Source: Bacillota bacterium (GTDB lineage Bacteria > Bacillota > Clostridia > Lachnospirales > Lachnospiraceae). From it: DNA of 64,000 nt. The DNA lies in NCBI GenBank assembly GCA_023392615.1, contig JAEVYT010000040.1, forward strand, positions 29,919 to 93,918, written 5' to 3'. Shown here in pieces: positions 51,856 to 60,884 of this stretch; the first letter of the stretch is position 1; each line of letters starts with the position of its first letter. The notes below the pieces were generated by a model. That model was not told where the DNA came from. It did no database searches and worked only from the letters and a program-made list of their open reading frames with translations. A program made the translations under genes and the position numbers.

Positions 51856-53025
51856 ATGAAGAAAAGATTATTAGCTATTTTAATGGCGACAACTTTAGTT
51901 GGATCGTTGTTGACCGGATGCGGTACTTCAGACAAAAAAGCAGATACACCAGCTGCGACAACAGCACCAGGAGTGGAAGACAATGTTATTAATATCGGCG
52001 TAGTTGCTTCCTTAACAGGTGGTAGTGCTATCTATGGTGAAGGCGCTAAAAACTCTGTTACCATGGCGGCAGATGAGATCAATAGTAGCGGTGGTAAGTA
52101 CAAGGTTAAAATCATTGATGTTGTTGATGATGGTGGTGATTCCAAGCAAGCAGTTAATGCATACAACAGCTTAGAGCCAAAGAAACCGGAAGCAGTTGTT
52201 GGTGCTTTCTTCTCATCCGTAACATTACCTATGGCTGAAATTGCAAAAGGTCAGAACATGTTATTACTTGCTGCAGGTGCAACAAACAAAAAAGTAACAG
52301 AAGTTGGACCTACAATCTTTAGAGATTGCTTCATCGATCCTTACCAGGGCAAGATGGCTGCTCAGTTTGCTAAAGAGCAGGGAGCAAAAAAAGCTGCTAT
52401 CATCTATGCAAAGGATGATGACTATTCAAATGGTTTAAAAGATGCATTTGTTGAGAATGCTAAAGCAAACGGTATTGAAGTGGTTTATACCGGCGGATGT
52501 ACTACTAAGGATACTGACTTTACAGCACAGGCTTCCCAGGCTGTTGAAGCAGGTGCAGATTTCGTATTCTATCCTTGCTTCCTTGATACTGTTCCATTGT
52601 TTGTTCAGCAGATCAGAGAAGCTGGTTTTAAGGGGATCATCATGGGTGGTGACGGCTGGGATGGTTCCAAAACCTCCGGCATAGAGAAATACTTTGACAA
52701 GTGCTACTTCACAAATCACTATTCATCAGAAGATACTGCACCAGCAGTACAGAAGTTCGTTACCAAATACAAAGAGAAATACGGCGCAGATTCCTTGAAT
52801 GCGTGTGCAGCTCTTTACTACGATGCAATCTATATGTTAGTAAAAGCAGCAGAAAACGGCGGTGGAACTGATACAGCCAAATTAGTAAAAGGTATGACGG
52901 GAATGACCTTTACCGGTGTAGGCGGTACCTTTACAATCGATGAAAACCGTAATGCGGTTAAGAGTGTGGTAATCAATACATATGAAAATGGCAAAGTTAA
53001 ATGGTTAAAGACCTTAAATCCGTAA
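51856..53025 (+). CDS. LIV-type ABC transporter substrate-binding lipoprotein
   Basis: 389 residues of the periplasmic-binding type I (LivJ/Peripla_BP_6) family. Lipobox LLTGC (Cys22) is followed by a Thr/Ala/Pro linker and INIGVVASLTGGSAIYGEGA, AAGATNKKV, AIIYAKDDDYSNGLKDAF and a C-terminal FTGVGGTFTIDENRNA. Nominally a branched-chain amino acid binder, but the family also takes amides, urea and other amino acids. The catabolic genes downstream suggest a D-amino acid, glutamate or 5-oxoproline-related ligand. A hairpin follows before the permease gene. Confidence 0.93.
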   Translation: MKKRLLAILMATTLVGSLLTGCGTSDKKADTPAATTAPGVEDNVINIGVVASLTGGSAIYGEGAKNSVTMAADEINSSGGKYKVKIIDVVDDGGDSKQAVNAYNSLEPKKPEAVVGAFFSSVTLPMAEIAKGQNMLLLAAGATNKKVTEVGPTIFRDCFIDPYQGKMAAQFAKEQGAKKAAIIYAKDDDYSNGLKDAFVENAKANGIEVVYTGGCTTKDTDFTAQASQAVEAGADFVFYPCFLDTVPLFVQQIREAGFKGIIMGGDGWDGSKTSGIEKYFDKCYFTNHYSSEDTAPAVQKFVTKYKEKYGADSLNACAALYYDAIYMLVKAAENGGGTDTAKLVKGMTGMTFTGVGGTFTIDENRNAVKSVVINTYENGKVKWLKTLNP

Positions 53026-53056
53026 TCTAGATTCTATAAAGTATGAGCGGAAAAAG

Positions 53057-53089
53057 ATGGGGGCTTGTTGTTTAATACAACAGCCCCAT
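53057..53089 (+). terminator. Intercistronic hairpin after the LIV-type binding protein
   Basis: Near-perfect stem GGGGCTTGTTGT/ACAACAGCCCC with outer AT pairs (53057-53071 with 53077-53089) and weak T-tract. Same position as the hairpin at 45801 in the other transporter; likely lowers permease expression relative to binding protein. Confidence 0.55.
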
Positions 53090-53121
53090 ATCTCATTAAA
53101 TGTTCGGAAAGCAGGTGAAGC

Positions 53122-54009
53122 ATGTCATTACTTATACAAAGTTTAGTAAACGGACTTAATCAGGGTGCGATTTATGCCCTGATTGCTCTTGGTTATACGA
53201 TGGTTTATGGCATTATACGTATGATTAACTTTGCTCACGGTGATTTTATTATGGTGGGCAGTTATACATTATTCTATACAATCCCTATGATGGTCAATGC
53301 AGGAATGCCGGCTTGGATGGCAGTATTCATCGCAATAGCGGTGTGTACGATTGTTGGTGTTTTAGTTGAGGTGATTGCATACAGGCCGGTTCGGAAAGCC
53401 GGAGCAATGACCGCGTTAATCACAGCACTTGCAATGAGTCTTTTCTTAGAGAATCTTGCGATGGTGTTGTTTGGTGGAAATCCAAAATTAGTTCAACCGA
53501 TATTTAAATTACCAGCTCTTCATGTAGGAAGTATATTCTTACAGTGGAAGAATCTACTTACCTTAGCAATCGGAATAATTATCATGATTGCATTACAGTT
53601 ATTCATTAAGAAGACAAAGATGGGTAAGGCAATGAGAGCGGTTCCTCAGGATAAACAGGCGTCAACCCTTATGGGTATAAAAGTGAATACAGTTATTACA
53701 ATCACCTTCGCAATTGGTTCCGCATTAGCAGCGGTAGCGGCCTTGATGTATTGCAGCACCTATCCAAGAAGTACGACAGACATGGGAAGTGTTATGGGTC
53801 TGAAAGCATTCATTGCAGCGGTTATCGGTGGTATCGGAAGTATTCCGGGTGCTATGATCGGCGGATTATTGGTTGGTTTGATTGAAATATTAGTTAAGGT
53901 ATACATTGCTCCCGGCTGGTATGAAGCGATTACTTATAGCTTATTAATTATTGTGCTTATTGTAAAGCCATCCGGTATTCTTGGCAAAAGTATAGGGGAG
54001 AAAGTGTAG
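53122..54009 (+). CDS. livH: LIV-type ABC transporter permease LivH
   Basis: 295 residues with about eight membrane segments. Family signatures: NGLNQGAIYALIALGYTMVY, MINFAHGDFIMVG, MGKAMRAVPQDKQASTLMGI and AFIAAVIGGIGSIPGAMIGG. Pairs with LivM to form the channel. 8 bp before livM. Confidence 0.95.
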   Translation: MSLLIQSLVNGLNQGAIYALIALGYTMVYGIIRMINFAHGDFIMVGSYTLFYTIPMMVNAGMPAWMAVFIAIAVCTIVGVLVEVIAYRPVRKAGAMTALITALAMSLFLENLAMVLFGGNPKLVQPIFKLPALHVGSIFLQWKNLLTLAIGIIIMIALQLFIKKTKMGKAMRAVPQDKQASTLMGIKVNTVITITFAIGSALAAVAALMYCSTYPRSTTDMGSVMGLKAFIAAVIGGIGSIPGAMIGGLLVGLIEILVKVYIAPGWYEAITYSLLIIVLIVKPSGILGKSIGEKV

Positions 54010-54017
54010 GTGCGAAT

Positions 54018-55019
54018 ATGAGTCTTTTAAAGAATAAAAAATGGTCATACCTAATCAATCTCATCGGAGTTTGTGTCCTTTTTCTTTTGTTTACATTGAT
54101 GTTTCAAACGGGCATATTAGGTTCCAGAACAAATTATATTAAAGGTATTTTTACTACTGCATGCTACACCATTATCATGGTTGCTTCTCTTAACCTTTTA
54201 ACAGGTTACATGGGTGAATTTTCGCTTGGACATGCAGGCTTTATGTCAGTGGGTGCATATACCTCGGCGATCGTTACCAATCAATTGGTGGATAAGGGAA
54301 TTCCTAATATTCTTTTATTCATTATTGCTTTGTTAGTGGGTGGTATTGCAGCCGCGATTACAGGAGCTTTAGTTGGTATCCCGGCACTCCGATTAAGGGG
54401 TGACTATTTAGCAATCGTTACGGTTGCCTTTGCGGAAATTATTCGAGTGGCTTTTTGTAACTTCTCCTTTACCGGTGGTGGTAGAACAATGAGTGGTATT
54501 ACAAAACTCTCAAGTTTTAGCTGGTGTTTCTGGGTTATGGTAATCTGCGTAACCTTAATGTACATGTACGTACGTTCCAGATATGGACGAACCGTTATTG
54601 CCATTCGTGAAGATTACATTGCTGCAAGTGCAAGTGGCATTAATGTTACTTATTATAAAGTACTTACCTTTACCATCTCAGCATTCTTTGCCGGGTTAGG
54701 TGGAGCAATGTACGCACATTATATGACAGCGATGATTCCTACTAACTTTAACTTTATGTATTCTGCGGAGTTCTTAACTGAGGTTATTATAGGTGGTACC
54801 GGATCTCTTACCGGTTCTATCCTTGGTGCAAGCTTCCTGTCTGCATTACCAGAGGCAATGAGAGAATTCTCAAAATACAGAATGTTAGCATATTCGGTGG
54901 TATTGGTATTGGTTATGATCTTCAGACCAGGCGGTATCTTCGGTACTTATGAATTCTCCTTGACTGGTACTCTTTCAAAGATATTTGACAAAAAGAATAA
55001 GAAGGAGGCTGGGAAATAA
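54018..55019 (+). CDS. livM: LIV-type ABC transporter permease LivM
   Basis: 333 residues. About nine membrane segments; signatures SLNLLTGYMGEFSLGHAGFM, VGIPALRLRGDYLAIVTVA and LTEVIIGGTGSLTGSILGA. Second half of the LIV permease dimer. Its stop overlaps the livG start by 1 nt (TAATG). Confidence 0.95.
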   Translation: MSLLKNKKWSYLINLIGVCVLFLLFTLMFQTGILGSRTNYIKGIFTTACYTIIMVASLNLLTGYMGEFSLGHAGFMSVGAYTSAIVTNQLVDKGIPNILLFIIALLVGGIAAAITGALVGIPALRLRGDYLAIVTVAFAEIIRVAFCNFSFTGGGRTMSGITKLSSFSWCFWVMVICVTLMYMYVRSRYGRTVIAIREDYIAASASGINVTYYKVLTFTISAFFAGLGGAMYAHYMTAMIPTNFNFMYSAEFLTEVIIGGTGSLTGSILGASFLSALPEAMREFSKYRMLAYSVVLVLVMIFRPGGIFGTYEFSLTGTLSKIFDKKNKKEAGK

Positions 55020-55798
55020 TGAGCGTAGAACAACCTGTATTAAAAGCAACCAATCTTGGAATTGCCTTTGGTGGTCTTAAGGCGGTGCAAGATTTTAATA
55101 TCGAAATTGGGAAAAGTGAGTTATTTGGTTTGATCGGACCAAATGGTGCGGGAAAAACTACAGTATTTAATCTCCTTACCGGAGTATATAAGCCTACAGA
55201 AGGTGCATTTTACTTAAATGGCGAGAAAATGAATGGAAAGAAAACGCATCAGGTGGTTCAATCCGGTATAGCCAGAACATTTCAAAATATTCGTCTGTTT
55301 AAGAAAATGACAGCCTTAGAGAATGTCAAGGTTGCAATGAATATGAATATGAAGTATTCCCTTGGTGAAGCGCTTCTTCGCTTACCAAAGTATTGGAAGG
55401 AAGAAAAAGAGATTGATACTAAGGCAAGAGGGCTTCTCGAAGTGGTTAATCTTGGAGATAAAGCGGATTTTGTTGCTGAAAACCTTCCTTATGGTCAGCA
55501 GAGAAGACTTGAGATCGCAAGAGCGCTTGCTACCGGTATGAAGCTTCTACTATTGGATGAACCGGCAGCAGGTATGAACCCTACAGAAACAGCGGAATTA
55601 CTGGATATCATCAATATTATTCGTGAGAAGTTTGATATATCTGTATTATTAATCGAACATGATATGAGTTTAGTTATGAAAATCTGTGAGAAGATTCAGG
55701 TGATTGATTATGGTGAAACCATTGCATTCGGTACACCGGAAGAAATAGCAAAAAATCCAAGGGTTATCGAGGCATATCTCGGTAAAGACGACGAATAG
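55019..55798 (+). CDS. livG: LIV-type ABC transporter ATPase LivG
   Basis: 259 residues: Walker A GPNGAGKTT, the LivG-specific IARTFQNIRLFKKMTALENV, signature region LPYGQQRRLEIARAL, Walker B LLLLDEPAAGMNP and IEHDM. The signature LPYGQQ replaces LSGGQ, normal for LivG. Translation coupled to livM. Confidence 0.95.
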   Translation: MSVEQPVLKATNLGIAFGGLKAVQDFNIEIGKSELFGLIGPNGAGKTTVFNLLTGVYKPTEGAFYLNGEKMNGKKTHQVVQSGIARTFQNIRLFKKMTALENVKVAMNMNMKYSLGEALLRLPKYWKEEKEIDTKARGLLEVVNLGDKADFVAENLPYGQQRRLEIARALATGMKLLLLDEPAAGMNPTETAELLDIINIIREKFDISVLLIEHDMSLVMKICEKIQVIDYGETIAFGTPEEIAKNPRVIEAYLGKDDE

Positions 55799-55811
55799 GA
55801 GGAATGTGCTT

Positions 55812-56519
55812 ATGTTATCAATTAAAGATTTACATGTTTCATATGGCGCTATTCATGCCATTCACGGCGTCAGCCTAGATGTTAATGACGGCGAAATTGT
55901 ATCGCTAATTGGAGCCAACGGAGCAGGAAAAACAACAATATTGCACACTGTAACAGGATTAAAGGTAGCAACCAGCGGAAGTATCACTTACGGAGATCTG
56001 GATCTGAGAGCTACGGATGCAAGTAGACTTGTTAGGTATGGGATCAGTCACGTACCGGAAGGTAGACATATCTTCCCTGATATGACGGTTTTAGAAAATC
56101 TTGAGATGGGCGCTTATGCAATCAAGAAAAGCAAGAGTGAACTGGAGAAGAATTATGATTTAGTATTTAGTCGTTTTCCAAGGCTAAAAGAAAGATATAA
56201 ACAGTTGGCAGGAACCTTATCCGGTGGTGAGCAACAGATGCTGGCGATGGGTAGAGCTTTGATGAGTGATCCTAAGATTTTATTGATGGATGAGCCGTCC
56301 ATGGGTCTGTCTCCTATCTTGGTAAAGGAAATATTTAGCATTATTCAGTACTGCCATGACATGGGAATTACTATACTGTTAGTAGAGCAGAATGCAAAGA
56401 TGGCACTTGGAATTGCCGATCGTGCATATGTTTTAGAAACAGGTAATATCACAATAAGTGGTGATGCGAAAGAACTGCTAGAAGATGATAGAGTTCGTAA
56501 AGCATACCTTGGTCAGTAA
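55812..56519 (+). CDS. livF: LIV-type ABC transporter ATPase LivF
   Basis: 235 residues: Walker A GANGAGKTT, ISHVPEGRHIFPDMTVLENL, LSGGEQQMLAMGRAL and LLMDEPSMGLSP. Second ATPase of the LIV heterodimer. Start 55812 is 8 nt from GGAGGA; a GTG at 55806 is less likely. 37 bp before the cytidylate-kinase-like gene. Confidence 0.95.
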   Translation: MLSIKDLHVSYGAIHAIHGVSLDVNDGEIVSLIGANGAGKTTILHTVTGLKVATSGSITYGDLDLRATDASRLVRYGISHVPEGRHIFPDMTVLENLEMGAYAIKKSKSELEKNYDLVFSRFPRLKERYKQLAGTLSGGEQQMLAMGRALMSDPKILLMDEPSMGLSPILVKEIFSIIQYCHDMGITILLVEQNAKMALGIADRAYVLETGNITISGDAKELLEDDRVRKAYLGQ

Positions 56520-56556
56520 ACCGTTTACGCCGTAATACGGCATGAAGGAGGTTAGT

Positions 56557-57180
56557 ATGGAACGTTTTGTAATAGCAATCACAAGAACATGTGGCAGTGG
56601 TGCAACTACGATCAGTAATATGCTTGCCAAAGAATATGGAATTGCTTTATACGATAAACAGCTTTTGCGTTTGGCTTCTGAGGATAGCGGCATTAATGAG
56701 GAATTATTTTTTGGCGCAGATGAAAAGGTAAAAAATACTATACTTTATAAAGTATCCAAAAGAGTATATAACGGAGAACTGATTCCACCTGAGAGTGATA
56801 ACTTCACCTCTGATATTAACCTGTTTAATTATCAAGCTAAGGTTTTAAAAGAGTTAGCCGAAGAACAGTCCTATATTGTGATTGGCAGATGCGGCGACTA
56901 CATTTTGCGCGAATCCACTAATCTGATATCAATCTTCCTTACGGCGGATGAAGAGGTGTGTATCCGGCACGAGATGGAGCGCCTTGTCTGCGATAGAAAA
57001 GAAGCGAAAAAAAATATTAAGAAGATAAATAAATTCAGAAGTGATTATTATACTTATCATACCGGTAAAAAGTGGATGAATCCTGCAAATTATGATTTAT
57101 GTCTGAATACCGGTAAAATAGGATTTGAAAAGACGGTTGAATTAATAAAAGATTATATATCATTAAAATTAAATGCTTAA
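56557..57180 (+). CDS. Cytidylate-kinase-like protein (2)
   Basis: 207 residues, paralogue of 49452-50078: AITRTCGSGATTISNMLAKE (P-loop variant), LYDKQLLRLASEDSGINEEL, QSYIVIGRCGDYILRESTN and YYTYHTGKKWMNPANYDLCL. It is embedded between livF and the transaminase gene in one operon, so it is likely linked to transport or metabolism here. Its acceptor is unknown; a nucleotide kinase role is only inferred from the fold. Start 56557 follows AAGGAGG. Confidence 0.85.
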   Translation: MERFVIAITRTCGSGATTISNMLAKEYGIALYDKQLLRLASEDSGINEELFFGADEKVKNTILYKVSKRVYNGELIPPESDNFTSDINLFNYQAKVLKELAEEQSYIVIGRCGDYILRESTNLISIFLTADEEVCIRHEMERLVCDRKEAKKNIKKINKFRSDYYTYHTGKKWMNPANYDLCLNTGKIGFEKTVELIKDYISLKLNA

Positions 57181-57210
57181 AGAAAAAATCATAGAAAAAA
57201 GGTGAAGTAA

Positions 57211-58059
57211 TTGGAAAACTTGGGTTATTATGATGGGAAATATGATTTAATTGAGAATATGGTAGTGCCATTTGATGACAGAGTGCATTACTATGGAGAC
57301 GGCGTATATGATGCTACCTGTGCCGGTAATCACGTTATCTTTAATTTGGAGGAGCATATTGAGAGATTTTTCAACAGCGCTGGATTGCTAAACATTACAA
57401 TTCCTCATACAAAAGAGGAGTTGAAGGATATCTTGAATGAAATGGTGCAAAAGGTAGAAGGCAATGAGCTCTTTGTATATTGGCAAGTTACCAGAGCAGT
57501 GGCTCCTAGAAAGCATGAATTTCCTGATAAAAGTGCGAAACTCTGGATTATGATAAGACCATCTCAAATAGGTGATCCAGGTAAGAGATTAAAACTATTA
57601 ACTGTTGAGGATACCAGATTTCTGCATTGTAATATCAAAACATTAAATCTAATACCCAATGTTATGGCAGCACAAAAAGGTACTATGGCTGGCTGTGATG
57701 AGATCATATTCCATCGTGGCGATCGTGTTACAGAATGTGCTCATAGCAATATTCACATTATTAAGGACGGCAAATTTATCACACCTCCTGCAGATCATTA
57801 CATTTTGCCCGGAATCGCTAGAGCACATTTGATTAAAATGAGCAAGACACTTGGTATCCCGGTTGACGAAACAATATTTACGTTAAAGGAGTTAATGGAA
57901 GCAGATGAGGTGATAGTAAGCTCTTCTAGTAATTTCTGTTTGGCTGTGGCTGAAGTAGACGGTCAAAAGGTAGGCGGTAAAGCACAGGATCTCTTACACA
58001 AACTGCAGGAAGCTTTGATGGAGGAATATCTGATAGCGACCAATCAAAAAGAGGTGTAG
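57211..58059 (+). CDS. dat: D-amino-acid transaminase (class IV)
   Basis: 282-residue PLP enzyme of the branched-chain/D-alanine aminotransferase fold. Start DGKYDLIENMVVPFDDRVHY, PLP-lysine Lys143 in CNIKTLNLIPN, and C-terminal EVIVSSSSNFCLAVAEVDGQ. D-alanine transaminases interconvert D-Ala + 2-oxoglutarate and pyruvate + D-Glu; CNIKTLNLIPNVMA matches that subgroup. The start is TTG at 57211, giving MENLGYYDG as in relatives. Its placement beside the D-glutamate-cyclase-like genes suggests it makes or drains D-Glu. Confidence 0.9.
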   Translation: MENLGYYDGKYDLIENMVVPFDDRVHYYGDGVYDATCAGNHVIFNLEEHIERFFNSAGLLNITIPHTKEELKDILNEMVQKVEGNELFVYWQVTRAVAPRKHEFPDKSAKLWIMIRPSQIGDPGKRLKLLTVEDTRFLHCNIKTLNLIPNVMAAQKGTMAGCDEIIFHRGDRVTECAHSNIHIIKDGKFITPPADHYILPGIARAHLIKMSKTLGIPVDETIFTLKELMEADEVIVSSSSNFCLAVAEVDGQKVGGKAQDLLHKLQEALMEEYLIATNQKEV

Positions 58060-58064
58060 CAGAT

Positions 58065-59129
58065 ATGACAAATCATGAACTGGCAATCTATAATATAGGT
58101 GAAAACCTAGATACTTTAATGAATCTTGACCCTAGAGGATATGGCGTATGCCGTATCCTCTATAGCGGAAGTAGGGCTTATACAGGCGAACCACTTACCA
58201 TGCACTCCGCAAAGAAGTTAGTAGAAGCAATTAAACCGAACGATTTTGTTTATATTATAACCGGTTTTATTCTTCTTCCCCATAAGGCTCCGGAGATGGA
58301 TGGTATTGTAAGTTCTATGCTATTGGCAAGATCTTTGGTTCAAGCATTTGATGCAAAACCTGTGATTATATGCCCTGAAGATAATTTGGAGGCAGTTAAA
58401 AAATGTGCAGGTGTTGTAGGACTTCACTGCTATGAGGATTTAGATAAGGTAGAAGAATTACCAATCTCGATGGGAGTGATTACCTTCACAAAAGATAAGG
58501 ATTTAGCGGAGTTACAGGCTGACCAAATTATTGAACGAAAACTTCCTAAAGCAGTGATATCAATCGAAGCACCTGGTGCAAATGAATGTGGAGAATATCA
58601 CAATGCAATCGGATTAAATCTTACTGATCTTGAAGCAAAAACAGACATTCTATTTCGTAAATTACAAGAGAAGGGTGTTTTAAATATTGCAATCGGAGAT
58701 CTTGGTAATGAAATAGGTATGGGAACAATCAGTGAACATATCAAAAAGTATGTACCCTATACCGCGCAGGGTCAATGTAAATGCGACTGTGAGGGCGGGA
58801 TTCTGGCTGCAACAAAGGCAGATAATATCATAACAGCAACAGTTTCTGATTGGGGTTGTTATGGATTAATGGCAGCAATCGCATATCTAAAAAAGGATCT
58901 TGATATCTTCCATAAAGGGGATATGGAGATGGAGGTAATGCGAGTAGCGACAAGATGTGGGATCGTAGATATGACCGGATCATTGATTCCGGGAATCGAT
59001 GGTTTTAACACAAAAATGAATGTTAACATTGTTGAACTGATGCGTCAATGTACCGGATATGCTCTAAAATTTGAGGGTAAGAGTGATCATTGGTATGAAA
59101 GCGTATTAGAAAAAGGGTTTTTTAATTAA
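58065..59129 (+). CDS. DUF4392 protein, homologous to the C-terminal half of D-glutamate cyclase
   Basis: 354 residues, cytoplasmic. Recognised by GEPLTMHSAKKLVEAIKPND, ITGF near residue 66, VISIEAPGANECGEYHNAIG and IGDLGNEIGMGTISEHIKKY. This family (DUF4392) forms the C-terminal half of the animal mitochondrial enzyme DGLUCY, which cyclises D-glutamate to 5-oxo-D-proline. The other half (DUF1445) is encoded separately three genes downstream. Six bp after dat, 16 bp before pxpB. A cyclase or 5-oxoproline/glutamate-converting role is inferred; the isolated domain's activity in bacteria is not known to me. Confidence 0.82.
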   Translation: MTNHELAIYNIGENLDTLMNLDPRGYGVCRILYSGSRAYTGEPLTMHSAKKLVEAIKPNDFVYIITGFILLPHKAPEMDGIVSSMLLARSLVQAFDAKPVIICPEDNLEAVKKCAGVVGLHCYEDLDKVEELPISMGVITFTKDKDLAELQADQIIERKLPKAVISIEAPGANECGEYHNAIGLNLTDLEAKTDILFRKLQEKGVLNIAIGDLGNEIGMGTISEHIKKYVPYTAQGQCKCDCEGGILAATKADNIITATVSDWGCYGLMAAIAYLKKDLDIFHKGDMEMEVMRVATRCGIVDMTGSLIPGIDGFNTKMNVNIVELMRQCTGYALKFEGKSDHWYESVLEKGFFN

Positions 59130-59145
59130 CAAGGGGTGTGTAATT

Positions 59146-59874
59146 ATGTCTGATATTCGTATCTTGCCTGCGGGTGATTTGTCCCTAGTTGTTGAATTCG
59201 GAAATGAGATAAGTACGGAATGCAACGATATGGTCATGCAGTTAAATCAGTATATCCGTAGGGATAAAGTAAAGGGAGTGATTGAAACAGTTCCAACCTT
59301 TCGCTCTTTACTAATTTATTATGATCCAATAATAATTAGTTATAAAAAACTTAGTAAATATATCAAAAATGTATCGGATGAAAAGGGTAGTGGGGCTACA
59401 AATCAGAAGAGAATTATTGAGATTCCTGTATGCTATGGAGGTCAATATGGGGAGGATTTTGGTGATGTAGTTCAACATACCGGCTTAAGTGCAGAGGAAT
59501 TGATTAAAGTCCATTCCGGTACAGACTATTTAATTTATATGTTGGGCTTTTTACCTGGGTTTCCATATCTTGGAGGAATGGACAGTAGACTGAATACTCC
59601 GCGCCTATCTAATCCAAGAACATCCATCCCGGCCGGTTCGGTTGGCATTGGAGGAGAGCAAACCGGTATTTATCCTATTGCCTCTCCTGGAGGGTGGCGT
59701 CTTATAGGTAGAACTCCGTTAAAACTGTATGATAGCGAAAGAGAAAATCCGACTCTATATCAGGCAGGAGATTACATTAGATTTAAGCCGGTTACATCGG
59801 AAGAATACCAGATGATAGAAGATGCTGTCACCCAACGTAACTATCAATGCAAAGTGTTTATGGAGGGAATTTGA
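59146..59874 (+). CDS. pxpB: 5-oxoprolinase subunit PxpB (KipI family)
   Basis: 242 residues. KipI/AHS1 domain with VETVPTFRSLLIYYDP, LIYMLGFLPGFPYLGGMD, TPRLSNPRTSIPAGSVGIGG and TGIYPIASPGGWRLIGRTP. With PxpA and PxpC it forms the ATP-dependent 5-oxoprolinase that opens 5-oxoproline to glutamate. The gene ends 1 nt before the pxpC ATG. Confidence 0.94.
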   Translation: MSDIRILPAGDLSLVVEFGNEISTECNDMVMQLNQYIRRDKVKGVIETVPTFRSLLIYYDPIIISYKKLSKYIKNVSDEKGSGATNQKRIIEIPVCYGGQYGEDFGDVVQHTGLSAEELIKVHSGTDYLIYMLGFLPGFPYLGGMDSRLNTPRLSNPRTSIPAGSVGIGGEQTGIYPIASPGGWRLIGRTPLKLYDSERENPTLYQAGDYIRFKPVTSEEYQMIEDAVTQRNYQCKVFMEGI

Positions 59875-59875
59875 T

Positions 59876-60838
59876 ATGGAATATGGTATGGATATACAAA
59901 TCATAACTCCGGGTGCATTGACCACCATACAGGATTATGGAAGAATTGGGTACGCGGATATAGGCTTTTCCCCTTCAGGAGCTGTTGATACCGAAGCAAT
60001 GGAACTTGGCAATATACTGGTTGGTAACAAGTTGGGTGAGGCAGTGTTCGAATGTACCCTCTTCGGGCCGACCATTTATTTTAACCGGGATAATGTGATC
60101 GCAATTACTGGTGCAGACATGAATCCAAAGATTAATGATCAAGAGATTCCTTTGAATCAGGCGGTAACAGTAAAGGCTGGTGAAACCTTAGTACTAGGAT
60201 TTGCAGCAAAAGGATGCCGAAGCTATATCGCTTTCTCAGGAGGACTTCGAGTAGAGGAATGTTTCGGAAGTAAATCTACGAATTTAAAGTGTGAAATCGG
60301 TGGATATAATGGAAGAGCATTAAAGGCTAACGACGAATTGGGATTTGTAAATCCTGTAAGCAAACTAACTGGGATGAAGCAGAGATTCATTGAAAAATCA
60401 GTTGGTGAAGTTGGAAAGGTAAGGAATGTACGTGTTGTATTAGGACCCCAAGATGATTATTTTACTGAGCTTGGATTACATACCTTTGAGAATGAAATTT
60501 ATAAACTGAGTAATGATTCAAATCGTATGGCTTGTAAGTTGGTTGGGCCTACGATTGAAGGAAAGCAGATGATGGATATTATATCTGACGGAATTTCGCT
60601 TGGAGCAATACAGGTATCTTCAAACGGACTGCCAATTATTATGTTATCAGACAGACAAACCACGGGCGGCTATGCCAAGATTGCGAATGTGATATCAATT
60701 GATATACCCGTTTTGGCACAATGTAAACCGGGAGATGAGATAACTTTTAAGGTTATATCCTTAAAAGAAGCACAAAAGCTCTATAAAAAGTATGTTAAAA
60801 CAAGAAATAAATTTCAGAATAAAATGATACGACTATAG
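59876..60838 (+). CDS. pxpC: 5-oxoprolinase subunit PxpC (KipA family)
   Basis: 320 residues, AHS2 domain: ITPGALTTIQDYGRIGYADI, GFSPSGAVDTEAMELGNILV, RVVLGPQDDYF and ILSDRQ-type LSDRQTTGGYAKIANVI. Partner of PxpB. Start 59876 follows TGGAGGG by 8 nt; the longer frame would overlap pxpB by 50 bp. Second ATG at 59888 is possible. Confidence 0.94.
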   Translation: MEYGMDIQIITPGALTTIQDYGRIGYADIGFSPSGAVDTEAMELGNILVGNKLGEAVFECTLFGPTIYFNRDNVIAITGADMNPKINDQEIPLNQAVTVKAGETLVLGFAAKGCRSYIAFSGGLRVEECFGSKSTNLKCEIGGYNGRALKANDELGFVNPVSKLTGMKQRFIEKSVGEVGKVRNVRVVLGPQDDYFTELGLHTFENEIYKLSNDSNRMACKLVGPTIEGKQMMDIISDGISLGAIQVSSNGLPIIMLSDRQTTGGYAKIANVISIDIPVLAQCKPGDEITFKVISLKEAQKLYKKYVKTRNKFQNKMIRL

Positions 60839-60884
60839 GATATGATCAGGAAAGACCTTGAAGATATTTTGATGGGAGGTAAAC

